Numbered from the stretch's first letter, positions 15,721 through 23,713 are shown. The stretch is DNA of 64,000 nt from DASUPK01 sp963763955 (GCA_963763955.1 CAVXQP010000007.1:61108-125107), one strand, 5' to 3'. Notes: a model not told the origin generated them from the sequence alone. Made by a program: numbers and translations.

Positions 15721-16991
15721 CAGTGGGCGTGTCCCGCGGCGTGCGCCTCGGCCGGCGCGCGCTCCTTTCGCGTGTACCCGCCGGGATCGGCCTGGAACGC
15801 GGAACGGCAGTCGTCCGAGCAGAAGAAGTAGGTGCGTCCCGCGTGCTCCGCGCGGAGCGCCTTGGTGCGATCCACCTTCATCCCGCAGACCGGGTCGGTC
15901 GCCCCGCGGCGAACGGTCAGATAGAAGAGCGCCGCGAAGATCGCGAGCCCGAGGACGTTGAGGACCAGCTTGTAGTCGAGCTCGACCGAGCCGAAGATGT
16001 CAGCCCGCGACGGGCGCGTGTCCGGGATCAGGCCGGCCAGCCCGAAGAGGCCGTCGACCGCAAGCGCCGCGACCACGATCGTCACGAACATCAAGGCGGT
16101 GATCCGCAGGGCGAACTCCCGCCCGTAGTACTTGATGTAGGCGGCGACGATCGGGAGCACGATCAGATCGGCGAAGATGAAGGCGATCACGCCGGCGAAG
16201 CCGATCCCGCCCGACCAGAGCACGGCCGCCAGCGGCGCGTTGCCGATTGAGCAGACGAAGCTGAGCACGGCGATGATCGGTCCGGCGATCACGTTCTCGA
16301 TCAGCTGCACGCCGGCGGGGGCGTCGGTGATGAAGAGGGCGTTGAAGAAGTCATTGCCGAGCAGGCCGATGAAGCCGGCGAGCAAGAAGCCGATGGTGAT
16401 CTCCTTCCAGAGCATCGTCCAGTCGGCGCGGAAGTTGTGGGCGACGTCCGACCAGGCCCGGACGGAGGTGAGCCGATCGCGCCAGCCCATGCTCTCGCCG
16501 ACCGCGTGGTGCTGGTGGTCCGCCTGCGCTTGCTGTGCGTGCTTCCGAGCCTGCTCCTCCAGCCTGGGCGAGACGAAGACCCGCAGCAGGATCGCCATCA
16601 GCGCGATCAGGATGAACCCGCCGACGAACTCCGCCAGGGTGAACTGCCAGCCGAGCAGGATCCAGATCACCAGGCCGAGCTCCCAGACGAGGTTGGTCGA
16701 GGCGAACTGGAAGGCGAGCGAGGTCGCGGCGGACGCGCCCTTCTGGAAGAGGGACTTGGCGATCGCGATGGCGGCGTAGGAGCAGGACGAGGAGGCCGCG
16801 CCCAGGCCGGTGGCCCTGGCGAGCGGCCCGATGCCGCTCCCGGAGAGGGCGGACTCGACCCGCTCGCGCGGCACCCAGGCCTGCACGATCGCCGAGATCG
16901 CGAAGCCCAGCACCAGGGCCCACCAGACCTCGTAGGCCATCAGGAAGGACTGCTTGAAGCCCTCCCCGATCGTTGAGATCACATCCGCCAC
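15720..16991 (-). CDS. Permease with C-terminal YHS metal-binding domain
   Basis: A 423-aa membrane protein of the ArsP/DUF318 permease family (eight or more helices: two halves around a His-rich cytoplasmic loop near residues 155-170). Helix motifs 'ASSSCSYAAIAIAKSLFQKG' and 'VCSIGNAPLAAVLWSGG' hold the paired Cys residues typical of this family. The C-terminus carries a YHS domain ('DPVCGMKVD', 'YFFCSDDCRSAF'), which binds metal, and a His-rich tail. A role in copper or metalloid efflux is likely. The GTG start is 8 nt after a TATAGT -10 that the CsoR operator overlaps, so it is probably leaderless and metal-induced. Confidence 0.88.
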   Translation of the reverse strand: MADVISTIGEGFKQSFLMAYEVWWALVLGFAISAIVQAWVPRERVESALSGSGIGPLARATGLGAASSSCSYAAIAIAKSLFQKGASAATSLAFQFASTNLVWELGLVIWILLGWQFTLAEFVGGFILIALMAILLRVFVSPRLEEQARKHAQQAQADHQHHAVGESMGWRDRLTSVRAWSDVAHNFRADWTMLWKEITIGFLLAGFIGLLGNDFFNALFITDAPAGVQLIENVIAGPIIAVLSFVCSIGNAPLAAVLWSGGIGFAGVIAFIFADLIVLPIVAAYIKYYGREFALRITALMFVTIVVAALAVDGLFGLAGLIPDTRPSRADIFGSVELDYKLVLNVLGLAIFAALFYLTVRRGATDPVCGMKVDRTKALRAEHAGRTYFFCSDDCRSAFQADPGGYTRKERAPAEAHAAGHAH

Positions 16992-17002
16992 GGTTGACGA
17001 CT

Positions 17003-17019
17003 ATACCCCATAGGGGTAT
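17003..17019. promoter_or_regulatory. CsoR/RcnR-type operator
   Basis: ATACCCCATAGGGGTAT is a perfect palindrome with 7-bp arms, matching the GC-tract operator class used by CsoR/RcnR regulators. It lies between the divergent permease and csoR genes and covers the permease -10 box (17000-17005). One bound dimer of tetramers could block both promoters. Confidence 0.85.
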
Positions 17020-17029
17020 GCTGTCGAAC

Positions 17030-17314
17030 ATGACCGAAACGAAGACACCCGGATACAAGGCATCCAAGGAGCAGCTGCTCAAGCGCCTCGCGCGCGTTCA
17101 GGGACAGGTCGGCGGCGTCACCCGAATGGTCGAGGAGGACCGCTACTGCATCGACGTCCTCACCCAGATCGAGGCGGCGCAGGCCGCCCTCGACAAGATC
17201 GCCCTCGGCCTGGTGGACGACCACGTCCGCAACTGCATGCGCGGCGGCAAGGGCGCCAGCGAGGAGCAGGTCCAGGAGCTGATGGGCGCGGTCGGCAGGC
17301 TCGTGAGCTCGTGA
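17030..17314 (+). CDS. csoR: CsoR-family copper-sensing repressor
   Basis: An all-helical metal-sensing repressor of 94 aa. The Cu(I) ligand triad is complete: Cys40 in 'DRYCIDVL', His65 and Cys69 in 'DDHVRNCM', the spacing found in CsoR. The N-terminal 'LLKRLARVQGQVGGVTRMVEE' helix is the family hallmark. I chose ATG 17030 because the family starts here and the operator lies just upstream. It is divergent from the permease, and it should repress both that unit and itself until Cu(I) binds. It overlaps the next tiny gene by GTGA. Confidence 0.92.
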   Translation: MTETKTPGYKASKEQLLKRLARVQGQVGGVTRMVEEDRYCIDVLTQIEAAQAALDKIALGLVDDHVRNCMRGGKGASEEQVQELMGAVGRLVSS

Positions 17315-17443
17315 AGGTGGACATCGCCGCGCTCCACTCCGAGCTCTCCGAGATCGGCTCGCACGGCTACGGCTCCTGGACCGGCGAGCAGCTCGACCGC
17401 CTTCCGCGGGCTCTCCCCGCACCCCGAGCCCATCACGGGCTGA
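17311..17443 (+). CDS. Small protein after csoR, probable frameshift
   Basis: The GTG start overlaps the csoR stop. The straight frame reads 'VDIAALHSELSEIGSHGYG' and continues to an unnatural Arg-rich end at 17520. Removing one C at 17400-17401 gives a 43-aa product ending 'FRGLSPHPEPITG' with a stop at 17443, which leaves room for the next gene's promoter. I do not recognise the family. Coupling to csoR suggests a role in the same metal response, by context only. Confidence 0.4.
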
Positions 17444-17486
17444 GCCGCCGGGCGGTTCGGTCCCGGCTTTGGGGTAGAAAGCCGGG

Positions 17487-17699
17487 ATGCAGCAGGCGAG
17501 GATCCGGCACTTCGTCCTGATCGGACTGGTCGTCCTGGCGACCTTGTCGATGCTCCCCTCCCTCGGAGGCGGATCGAAGTCCAAACCGGCGGTCGTCCCC
17601 ACCGAGCGGACCCGCTACGAGGCCACCGCCAAGCCGGCCCACCCCCGCGCCGCCGTCCACGCCGCAGTGCCGCGGATCGACACCTGGGCTGAGCGCTAG
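17487..17699 (+). CDS. Small exported or membrane-anchored protein
   Basis: A 70-aa protein with one hydrophobic segment (about residues 8-26, 'HFVLIGLVVLATLSMLPSL') after a basic N-terminus, then a Lys/Pro/Ala-rich tail. It could be a signal anchor or signal peptide. TAGAAA lies 6 nt before the ATG with no ribosome site, which fits a leaderless start. I see no family match and the function is unknown. Confidence 0.45.
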   Translation: MQQARIRHFVLIGLVVLATLSMLPSLGGGSKSKPAVVPTERTRYEATAKPAHPRAAVHAAVPRIDTWAER

Positions 17700-17783
17700 G
17701 CAGGCACTCCTCCCTGCCGGTTGAGAAGGCCAGGCTGCGGGTAGCTATCGCCCGTCTCGTTACAGCTTCAAGGAGGAGGAGTG

Positions 17784-17958
17784 ATGGCGACAGAACCTCG
17801 CGCTCGTAGAGGAGGAATCGGCGGGATCTCCGTCGGGGGGATCCTGGTGATCCTCGGAATCGTCCTGATGATCGTCTGGAGCTTCTGGGCCGGGCTTGAT
17901 CATCCTGCTGATCGGCCTGATCGCGTTCGGAGGCTTCGCGCGCGGCAAGTGGTACTGA
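17784..17958 (+). CDS. Small hydrophobic membrane protein, frameshifted
   Basis: A very strong ribosome site (AAGGAGGAGGAG, 17770-17781) precedes ATG 17784. The start reads 'GGISVGGILVILGIVLMIVW'. At 17892-17894 one extra G breaks the frame. With it removed, the product is about 57 aa with two membrane helices ('LIILLIGLIAFGGFARGKWY' at the C-terminus) and a stop at 17956-17958. Short two-helix proteins of this kind are common in actinobacteria and uncharacterised. It is followed by two hairpins. Confidence 0.5.
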
Positions 17959-17996
17959 CGCGCTGACGAGGTCAGGGACGACGAGCCACCGAATAG

Positions 17997-18026
17997 CGAA
18001 CGGCCCGCTGAAAAGCGGGCCGTTCG
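17997..18026. terminator. Strong 13-bp hairpin with GAAA loop
   Basis: CGAACGGCCCGCT pairs perfectly with AGCGGGCCGTTCG around a GAAA (GNRA) tetraloop. It lies 38 bp after the small membrane gene on the plus strand and also downstream of the tRNA-like gene on the minus strand. It fits a bidirectional terminator, though neither side has a long T-tract. Confidence 0.6.
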
Positions 18027-18034
18027 AGGTTGAA

Positions 18035-18051
18035 ACGGGACTAGGTCCCGT
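18035..18051 (-). terminator. 7-bp hairpin after the tRNA-like gene
   Basis: ACGGGAC/GTCCCGT forms a 7-bp stem with a 3-nt loop. On the minus strand it follows the tRNA-like gene by 26 nt, and TTTC comes right after the stem, so it is a plausible terminator for that RNA. Confidence 0.45.
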
Positions 18052-18080
18052 GCACCGCTCAGTGATTGAAAGTTTAAGCG

Positions 18081-18172
18081 CGGAGGGCGCCGGACTCGAA
18101 CCGGATCCAGCCCCAACGGGCCGGACGCAGCCACCCTGAACGGTGCCTCTCGCCTTGAGAGTTCAACCCTCC
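18081..18172 (-). tRNA. selC: Class II tRNA-like gene, candidate tRNA-Sec (UCA)
   Basis: On the minus strand the ends GGAGGG and CCCTCC pair as an acceptor, and the pairing continues outward through GCGC/GCGC for ten uninterrupted base pairs. A D-like arm (CTCTC-AAGGC-GAGAG), a canonical T-loop TTCGAGT on a 4-bp CCGG stem, and a long 8-bp variable arm (TCCGGCCC/GGGCTGGA) are present. The anticodon position reads TCA (18139-18137), which decodes UGA. The long variable arm plus UCA points to selenocysteine tRNA. Oddities are a 6-nt anticodon loop with a mismatched stem (perhaps one base missing), a short T-stem and no encoded CCA. No sel genes are in view. Confidence 0.5.
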
Positions 18173-18240
18173 GCGCGAACCCACTCAACTGGCCGACGAG
18201 GGACGGGTGATGCGCTGACGGTCACACGTCTGAAACGAGT

Positions 18241-19299
18241 TCATTCGTAGAGCGTGAACGCCGCCAACACCACGTAGATCGCGATCAAGGACAGGCCCTC
18301 GAACGTCTGGGCCTCGCCGTCGCCGGTGATCTGCCAGATGGCGAGCGCGGTGAGGAAGAGCGCGCCGATGTAGACGGGCGCCAGCGCGAAGGTCAGGTGG
18401 GTGGTGAAGAGCAGGGAGATCAGCACCAGCGCCGGGAAGAGGAAGGCGGCGATCTGCGCGACGGAGTTCTTCACCACCGAGATCGCCAGGTCCGACTTGC
18501 CCTTGGCGGCCAGGAAGATCCCGGTGAAGTTCTCGACCGCGTTGCCGGCGATTGCGACGATCACGAGCCCGGCGAACGCCTTTGAGATCCCGAGCGACTT
18601 GACGGCGGGATCCAGGGCGTGGATGAACCAGTCCGAGACGAAGGCCGCGCCAACGCCCGCCACCGCCAGCAGGACCACGGCGAAGGCGAACGGCAGCCGC
18701 GGATGCGCCTCCTCCAGCCCCGCCACGGTGGCCGCCGGGTGCGAGCGGAGGTAGCGCCATGCCCAGGCCGCGTAGACGACCAGCAGGCAGATCGCGCCCA
18801 CGTTCGAGAGACCCTCGATGTGGTGGCTCGCCTGATCCGAGGAGGCGATCGAGAGCCCGATGATCACGATCACGAAGAGCGCGACCAGCAGCAGGGTGGC
18901 GGTGTCCTGCGGCAGGCGGTTGGCGAAGCGCATGCAGCCGTCCTTCGCGTGGAGCGTCCCGGTGACGATCACCAGTCCGAGCACCAGCAGGGCGTTGGCG
19001 AAGATCGAGCCGATCAAGGAGGTCTGTGCCACCACGATCTCCCCGGATCCAAGCGCGAAGAGGACGATGAAGAACTCGGGCAGGTTCCCGAGCGTGGACT
19101 GTAGGAACCCGGTGACCGCAGGCCCGAACCGCAGCCCGACCTGCTCGGTCGCCAACGCCACCACCCAGGCCAATCCGGCCAACGCAGCGGTGGCCGCCGC
19201 GAAGGCGAGAACGGCGTTGGCATTCGAGTAGCGCAGCACCCCGGCGACCGCGGTGACCGCCGCGGTGGCGGCGAGAAACCCTTTCTCCCTACCGGTCAC
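18241..19299 (-). CDS. Calcium/proton antiporter (CaCA superfamily)
   Basis: An integral membrane cation exchanger of 352 aa with about 11 helices in two inverted repeats. The alpha-repeat signatures are 'GFLQSTLGNLPEFFIVLFAL' in the first half and 'VAIAGNAVENFTGIFLA' in the second, each with the acidic residue in the membrane (GN-x-x-E). This places it in the CAX/ChaA-like Ca2+:H+ exchanger group rather than Na+/Ca2+ exchangers. It should extrude Ca2+ using the proton gradient. It is monocistronic. The start is ATG- or GTG-type at 19299 without a clear ribosome site. Confidence 0.9.
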   Translation of the reverse strand: MTGREKGFLAATAAVTAVAGVLRYSNANAVLAFAAATAALAGLAWVVALATEQVGLRFGPAVTGFLQSTLGNLPEFFIVLFALGSGEIVVAQTSLIGSIFANALLVLGLVIVTGTLHAKDGCMRFANRLPQDTATLLLVALFVIVIIGLSIASSDQASHHIEGLSNVGAICLLVVYAAWAWRYLRSHPAATVAGLEEAHPRLPFAFAVVLLAVAGVGAAFVSDWFIHALDPAVKSLGISKAFAGLVIVAIAGNAVENFTGIFLAAKGKSDLAISVVKNSVAQIAAFLFPALVLISLLFTTHLTFALAPVYIGALFLTALAIWQITGDGEAQTFEGLSLIAIYVVLAAFTLYE

Positions 19300-19394
19300 G
19301 CGGAGAGACTTTCAGGTTCCGGACTGCGCTATAGGGTCAGCGCGACGACCGCACCGGATGCGGGTTAGAGGAGGAGATACAGGAGGGAGAATCC

Positions 19395-19784
19395 ATGCAG
19401 CACCTCAGAAGGCATCTGACCTACGCCAATGTGGCGGCCACCCTTGCTTTGGTGATTGCCGTCGCTGGCAGCGCCACGGCGATCGCCGGGGGAAAAGCAA
19501 CGAAGAACAGTGTGACAAGCAGCTCGATCAAGCCGCACAACGTCACAGCAAGTGACTTGGCCGGCATTCGAGTAGTGCAGGTGACGGGTCAGTTCTCCGC
19601 ATTCGCCCCTTGCTCCAAGGGCGAGCGACTCGTCGGTGGTGGAGGGAGTTCGGTTCCCGCAGCGGTTAGTGACCTGGCAGTGTCCCGTCCAGGTAACGGC
19701 GGATGGCTTGTCCAGCAAAGCGAGGGGCCAGATACGTTGATGGCTGCCTACGCACTCTGCCTGAAGAACAAACCCGGCAACTAA
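19395..19784 (+). CDS. Exported protein with LTYANVAATLAL-type N-terminus
   Basis: A 129-aa secreted or membrane-anchored protein. The N-terminus 'RRHLTYANVAATLALVIAVA' followed by 'SATAIAG' is a signal segment I associate with many Thermoleophilia exported proteins. The mature part has a Gly-rich 'KGERLVGGGGSS' patch and two Cys residues (in 'FAPCSKGE' and 'YALCLKN') that could form a disulfide. GGAGGGAG precedes the ATG. The function is unknown; similar proteins are surface or structural in nature, by inference only. Confidence 0.75.
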   Translation: MQHLRRHLTYANVAATLALVIAVAGSATAIAGGKATKNSVTSSSIKPHNVTASDLAGIRVVQVTGQFSAFAPCSKGERLVGGGGSSVPAAVSDLAVSRPGNGGWLVQQSEGPDTLMAAYALCLKNKPGN

Positions 19785-19832
19785 CGTCCCACGCCAGTGT
19801 CCTAAGCGACCATTGGGACTGCGAATTCGGGC

Positions 19833-21389
19833 TCAGCCGTAGACCAACAGCTTCCGCTTAGGTGACGCTCCAGGTTCGTACGGATAGCCGCCCTGGCGCT
19901 TTACCAGCGCACGGAAGACATATCGAACGCGACCGGTCGTTTGGGTAAACCGGTATTTGCCAAGGAACCGGCCGTCAGAGTCGGTCCGCAGCTGCTTGAA
20001 GGTCCGCCACTTGCGGCCCACCCGGGCCTGCATCGCCACGGCCCTGCCATCGGCATTGGGGCCTGGCACACGCCCCCTGAAGCGCGCCGCGTCGCCGTTC
20101 GTGAGGCTCTTCCGCGCGATCTGAAGAGTTGGTACCACCCGTGAATCCAGTTTCACTTGGCCGCCCAGCACCCGGTCGTTGTACCGATACACGAGGTCGA
20201 GCTGGCGTGAGGGCCCGGCGTCGAGCCTGGTTGCAAAGCGCCCGTTCCCCTGCGTCGTTACGGAGCTGATCAGCTCGCGTGATGCATCGGGCAGGTCGAC
20301 CGTCTCGTAGATGCAGACTGTTCCACCGGCAACGGGGTGGCCCGCTCCGTCTCTCAGCGAACCACGAATCACCGGCTGGACATTGGAGGTGACCGCAGCT
20401 CGCTCCTTGAGCTGGCCGCCGAGGTCCGCGCCGCCGTCGAGGTCTGCGGCTTCGGTTCCCCCGGATCCCGGGCATGAGTTGTCGACGTTCACGACCCGCC
20501 GAACGCATGAAGAGGAGAAATTGCCACCCGCATCCGTCGAGCAGATGACAACGTCGTTCGGCCCATTCGTCCAACCGGGATCCCTCTGGGTGTCTATGGA
20601 AAGCTGCTGGCTGGATGAGCTGGGGCAGGGCTTGAGCGCGGTGTACTGGCCGGCATAGTTCGGTGGACAGAAGTCGACGCTCCGCGAGCTGATCCCGTTT
20701 ACCGATACACGGACTGAGCGCGCGCCCCCGCCAGCGTCGGTCGCCGTGGCGTCGAGGGTCTGCACTCCATGCACGAAGGCTCCACTTAGGAGGGACCCTC
20801 CAGCCGCGATCGCCGGAGAGGACCCGTCATGTACCGCAGCTGTGAAGCTCGTCGTCCATGCGTAGGACCAATCGCTGTGGCAGTTGGGGGACTTGAAGCA
20901 CTGCAGTCGGATTTCGAACAGTGTTGCTCCGTTGGAGGAGGCGGTCGCCCAGCAGCTGCTGGGCGTCGCGCAGTTGCTGAAGACGTTGAAGGGGGGCGCA
21001 CCATCGCTGAAAGAGGCTGCTGCGAAACCACCGTCGTTGCCGTAATGGACGGACGCGTTTGCCGTCGTGAAATTGGTTCCGCCTGGTGCCGTAAAGCGCC
21101 ACGCCAAGCCAGCCCCATTGGCGGTCCACCCCGTGTCCGCTCCGGTGTCCAAACGCAGTCCATAGTTGCCGCCGCATTGCGGCCTCGCCCAGATGCTGTA
21201 AGCGCCAAATGGGACCGGGGCTGCATCCATGCTTGAGACGGAGTTCGGCACGCATTGAACGACGCCGTAGTCGGCCTGAGCCCGATCGGGCAGGCTCGCC
21301 ACGATGGCTCCAATCGCTAGCAAGAGCACGGCCAAACGAAGCAACCGCGACCCACGAGGACAATCCTTGTTCGTGGTGACCCTGTTCAC
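19833..21389 (-). CDS. Large exported beta-rich protein coupled to the sigma factor
   Basis: A secreted protein of about 518 aa. A signal peptide ('LLRLAVLLLAIGAIVASLP', cleavage after 'AQA') precedes a Cys-rich domain (about residues 45-330) with Trp/Gly/Asn-rich beta-type sequence and 'VRVSVNGI'-like Ig/CARDB-type repeats. A C-terminal region (about 335-515) resembles carboxypeptidase-regulatory or Ig-like modules ('GAGHPVAGGTVCIYE', 'GRVPGPNADGRAVAMQARVG'). I chose GTG 21389, with GGAGGAGGAGGAA directly upstream; an in-frame ATG at 21461 overlaps the sigma factor stop (ATGA). Base composition is less GC-rich than its neighbours. It may be the target or the surface partner of the fused sigma/anti-sigma protein. 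Confidence 0.7.
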   Translation of the reverse strand: MNRVTTNKDCPRGSRLLRLAVLLLAIGAIVASLPDRAQADYGVVQCVPNSVSSMDAAPVPFGAYSIWARPQCGGNYGLRLDTGADTGWTANGAGLAWRFTAPGGTNFTTANASVHYGNDGGFAAASFSDGAPPFNVFSNCATPSSCWATASSNGATLFEIRLQCFKSPNCHSDWSYAWTTSFTAAVHDGSSPAIAAGGSLLSGAFVHGVQTLDATATDAGGGARSVRVSVNGISSRSVDFCPPNYAGQYTALKPCPSSSSQQLSIDTQRDPGWTNGPNDVVICSTDAGGNFSSSCVRRVVNVDNSCPGSGGTEAADLDGGADLGGQLKERAAVTSNVQPVIRGSLRDGAGHPVAGGTVCIYETVDLPDASRELISSVTTQGNGRFATRLDAGPSRQLDLVYRYNDRVLGGQVKLDSRVVPTLQIARKSLTNGDAARFRGRVPGPNADGRAVAMQARVGRKWRTFKQLRTDSDGRFLGKYRFTQTTGRVRYVFRALVKRQGGYPYEPGASPKRKLLVYG

Positions 21390-21457
21390 TTCCTCCTCCT
21401 CCACTGGAGTCATCTCCTCCCTAAGGCCGGTCACAACAACTTTCTCCGCTGCAAATT

Positions 21458-22834
21458 TCATTTCTCGATCCCGAATCCGCCACCGGACTCGCCGCCGCCG
21501 CCCGAACCACCACCACCTGACGGTCCGCCGAATTCGCTGCCACCGCTGCTCGAGCTGGTGGAAGAGCGCGGAGGCGCCTCGACACCGAACTGGCGCGTCT
21601 TCTGCTGGACCGGTGTCGGTTGCGGCGGCGGGTCGGCGGAATCCGTTGATGGCGGGAGGAGCTGATCGGACATCGGCAGCCGCACCGGGTCGGGCTGAAC
21701 AGTCGTCGCAGTAGTCGGCTGGGCCGGTCTCACCAGGGGCGCTTTGCTGTCCCCGGAGCCGCCGGCGACGGAACCTGTATCCACGACGCCTGTCGCAACG
21801 CAAGTCGCGCCCCCGGCCGCCGTCGCCCCACAGATCGCGAGCAGCTTGGCCACTGCCGCCATGCCAGCGCCGCGCGTTCCCCCGGCGGCCGCAACTGCGG
21901 CCGCATCACTACCGCCACCGCTACCGCCACGCTGCGCAAGGAGCGAATAGCCCGTCTCGCGAACCTTGTCCACCACCGCGGCGGCCTTCTCGGCGATCCA
22001 CTCGTGAGGTCCTCCGCCCATCGACTGGTCGAGCAAGGGCCCGGCCGGCATCAGCTCGAACACGTGACCCGGGATCGCCCGGTAGGCGCGCAGCTTCGCC
22101 CGGCATGCCGCGCAGCTCCTCAAGTGAAACTGGAGCGCCTCGGTCGAACCGTTTGCACCCTCACCGTCAGCCATCTCGGAGAGCGCGCTGGCCAGCTCCT
22201 TGCAGCGGCGGCCCTGCTCGATGTCGGCGAAGACCTGCAGGAACCGCTTCCTGCCCTCCGCCATACACCTGTTGATCTTTGTATACGACCAGCCTGTGAT
22301 CTCCCCGATCTCGGCGTAGGAGTAGCCCTGCGCCTTGAGGGTGAGTGCTCGGACCTCCTGCGGCTTGAGTGCCTGCAGTGCCTCCGCGCTTCGCGCGACT
22401 CGCTCCCGGCTGGCGGCACGGTCGTTGGGCCCTGGACTCTCCGAGGCGATCGACTCGAGAGGGTCCCGGTCGACGTCCTCGTCGAATCTGGATGCTCGTG
22501 GAGACCCGAGGAGTCGCTCTCGCTGGCGGCGCACCGCCAGCGCCTCCCGCTTGGTCACGGTCTGCATCCAGCGGACGAGCGCGTCACCCTCGATCGGCGG
22601 CGCCTTGGTGAGCAGGATCTCGAGGCCGCGCTGATAGGCGTCCTCGGCATCGTCCGCGCAGATCGAGTACCGCCGCGCGGTCCGGCGAAAGACGGCATCG
22701 TGGCTCTCGATCAGCGCGGTGGCCGCATTGCGGCGCGACTCGGAGGAGGCGACTGCCTCTCCGGCCTCGTCTGAAGATCGAGCGTCGGCCCCGGCCCGAC
22801 CGATTGTTCCTCCCAACAAACCCAGACGGCTCAC
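21458..22834 (-). CDS. ECF sigma factor fused to a zinc-finger, TM and low-complexity tail
   Basis: An RNA polymerase sigma factor with a built-in anti-sigma-like module, about 458 aa. Sigma region 2 is near 'HDAVFRRTARRYSICADDAE' and 'WMQTVTKREALAVRR'; region 4 is 'LQALKPQEVRALTLKAQGYS' with 'YAEIGEITGWSYTKINR'. Next comes a ZAS-type zinc motif, HLRSCAAC (H-x3-C-x2-C) with an earlier Cys in 'RRCKELASAL', then one hydrophobic helix ('GMAAVAKLLAICGATAAGG') and a long Ser/Pro/Gly-rich tail that should be outside the cell. The start is uncertain; GTG 22834 is my choice, with an open frame up to 22945. The exported protein follows with overlapping or near-overlapping start. Confidence 0.85.
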   Translation of the reverse strand: MSRLGLLGGTIGRAGADARSSDEAGEAVASSESRRNAATALIESHDAVFRRTARRYSICADDAEDAYQRGLEILLTKAPPIEGDALVRWMQTVTKREALAVRRQRERLLGSPRASRFDEDVDRDPLESIASESPGPNDRAASRERVARSAEALQALKPQEVRALTLKAQGYSYAEIGEITGWSYTKINRCMAEGRKRFLQVFADIEQGRRCKELASALSEMADGEGANGSTEALQFHLRSCAACRAKLRAYRAIPGHVFELMPAGPLLDQSMGGGPHEWIAEKAAAVVDKVRETGYSLLAQRGGSGGGSDAAAVAAAGGTRGAGMAAVAKLLAICGATAAGGATCVATGVVDTGSVAGGSGDSKAPLVRPAQPTTATTVQPDPVRLPMSDQLLPPSTDSADPPPQPTPVQQKTRQFGVEAPPRSSTSSSSGGSEFGGPSGGGGSGGGGESGGGFGIEK

Positions 22835-23010
22835 CTCCGACACATCCGGGTGAGTCGAAAGCTCGCACGACTCGCCCCGATGTACCAGAGGCGCTTTTCG
22901 CAATTTGCGCCGGAATGGGCTTGGAATTGGCCGCAAATTGCGCACAGGGTGTTCATGTACTGGGGTGCGGGTCGCCTTGCCGACCCGGCGACGTCCTGCG
23001 ATAGTCCGCT

Positions 23011-23552
23011 GGTGTTCGAGGGGAGGAGAAAGCGAGCTGCCCTGGCGTTGTTCGCAGCGCTGGCGTGTGCGCTGGTCCCGGCTGCCGCCCTGGCGAGCGG
23101 CACGACGCCGAACGGCCTCTCCGCGAAGGGACAGATCAAGTTCATCTTTCGGAAGGCTCGGGTGGTCTCGGACGGCCTACGTCACCCCGGGCCAGCCCGA
23201 GACGATCTCGGTCTCCCGACTGGCGCCGAAGGCCAGTCTCAAGGTCTTCATCGAGCCGCCCCCGATCACGATCCAGTGCGGAGAGCTCTACTTCTGCGAC
23301 CCGGCGCCGACAGCGCCGGCCCCCGGCGCACCGCCCTACCGCTCCGACCGCAAGGGCCGCGCGCTTCTCACCTTCATCGTGCCGGACACCTACTACGTGG
23401 AGATGGACCCGTTCAACCCGAAAAATCGCTCGCCGGTCAAGTTCGCCGACCAGCAGCGGGTCCACATCGACGTCGACGCCTCCTCGAGGACCAAACACGT
23501 GTGGCGCGAGAGCTTCGGCTTCTCCCGGGCGATCGTGCAACTGGCGAAATGA
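23011..23552 (+). CDS. Exported protein, frameshifted
   Basis: A secreted protein of about 180 aa once corrected. GTG 23011 begins a signal peptide ('KRAALALFAALACALVPAAA', then 'LASG'), and GATAGT lies 6 nt upstream, which suggests a leaderless start. One extra G near 23170-23171 breaks the frame; beyond it the sequence reads 'TAYVTPGQPETISVSRLAPK' and ends 'GFSRAIVQLAK'. The mature domain has a Cys pair ('QCGELYFCDP') and 'GRALLTFIVPDTYYVEM', a beta-sandwich-like pattern. I do not recognise the family. It diverges from the sigma factor gene. Confidence 0.55.
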
Positions 23553-23713
23553 GGAGGCCGCCGCAGCGCTGAGATCGAGGGCACCGTGAAGGTGCAAACG
23601 GGAGGTCACCGGCCGGTGGCGATCACGAGGGCCGTCGTCGAGGTCCCGCCTACCCCGTAGCCGGCAGCGGACTCCCGCCGCCCCTCGAGATTCCTGGCTA
23701 TGCTCGCCGCCCT

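Noticed and set aside
15639..15722. UGA recoding that would fuse permease and DUF4396 proteins
   Set aside because: The frame stays open after TGA, but a coupled ATG (TGATG) and a one-G error explain the gene better, and no Sec-type context is visible.
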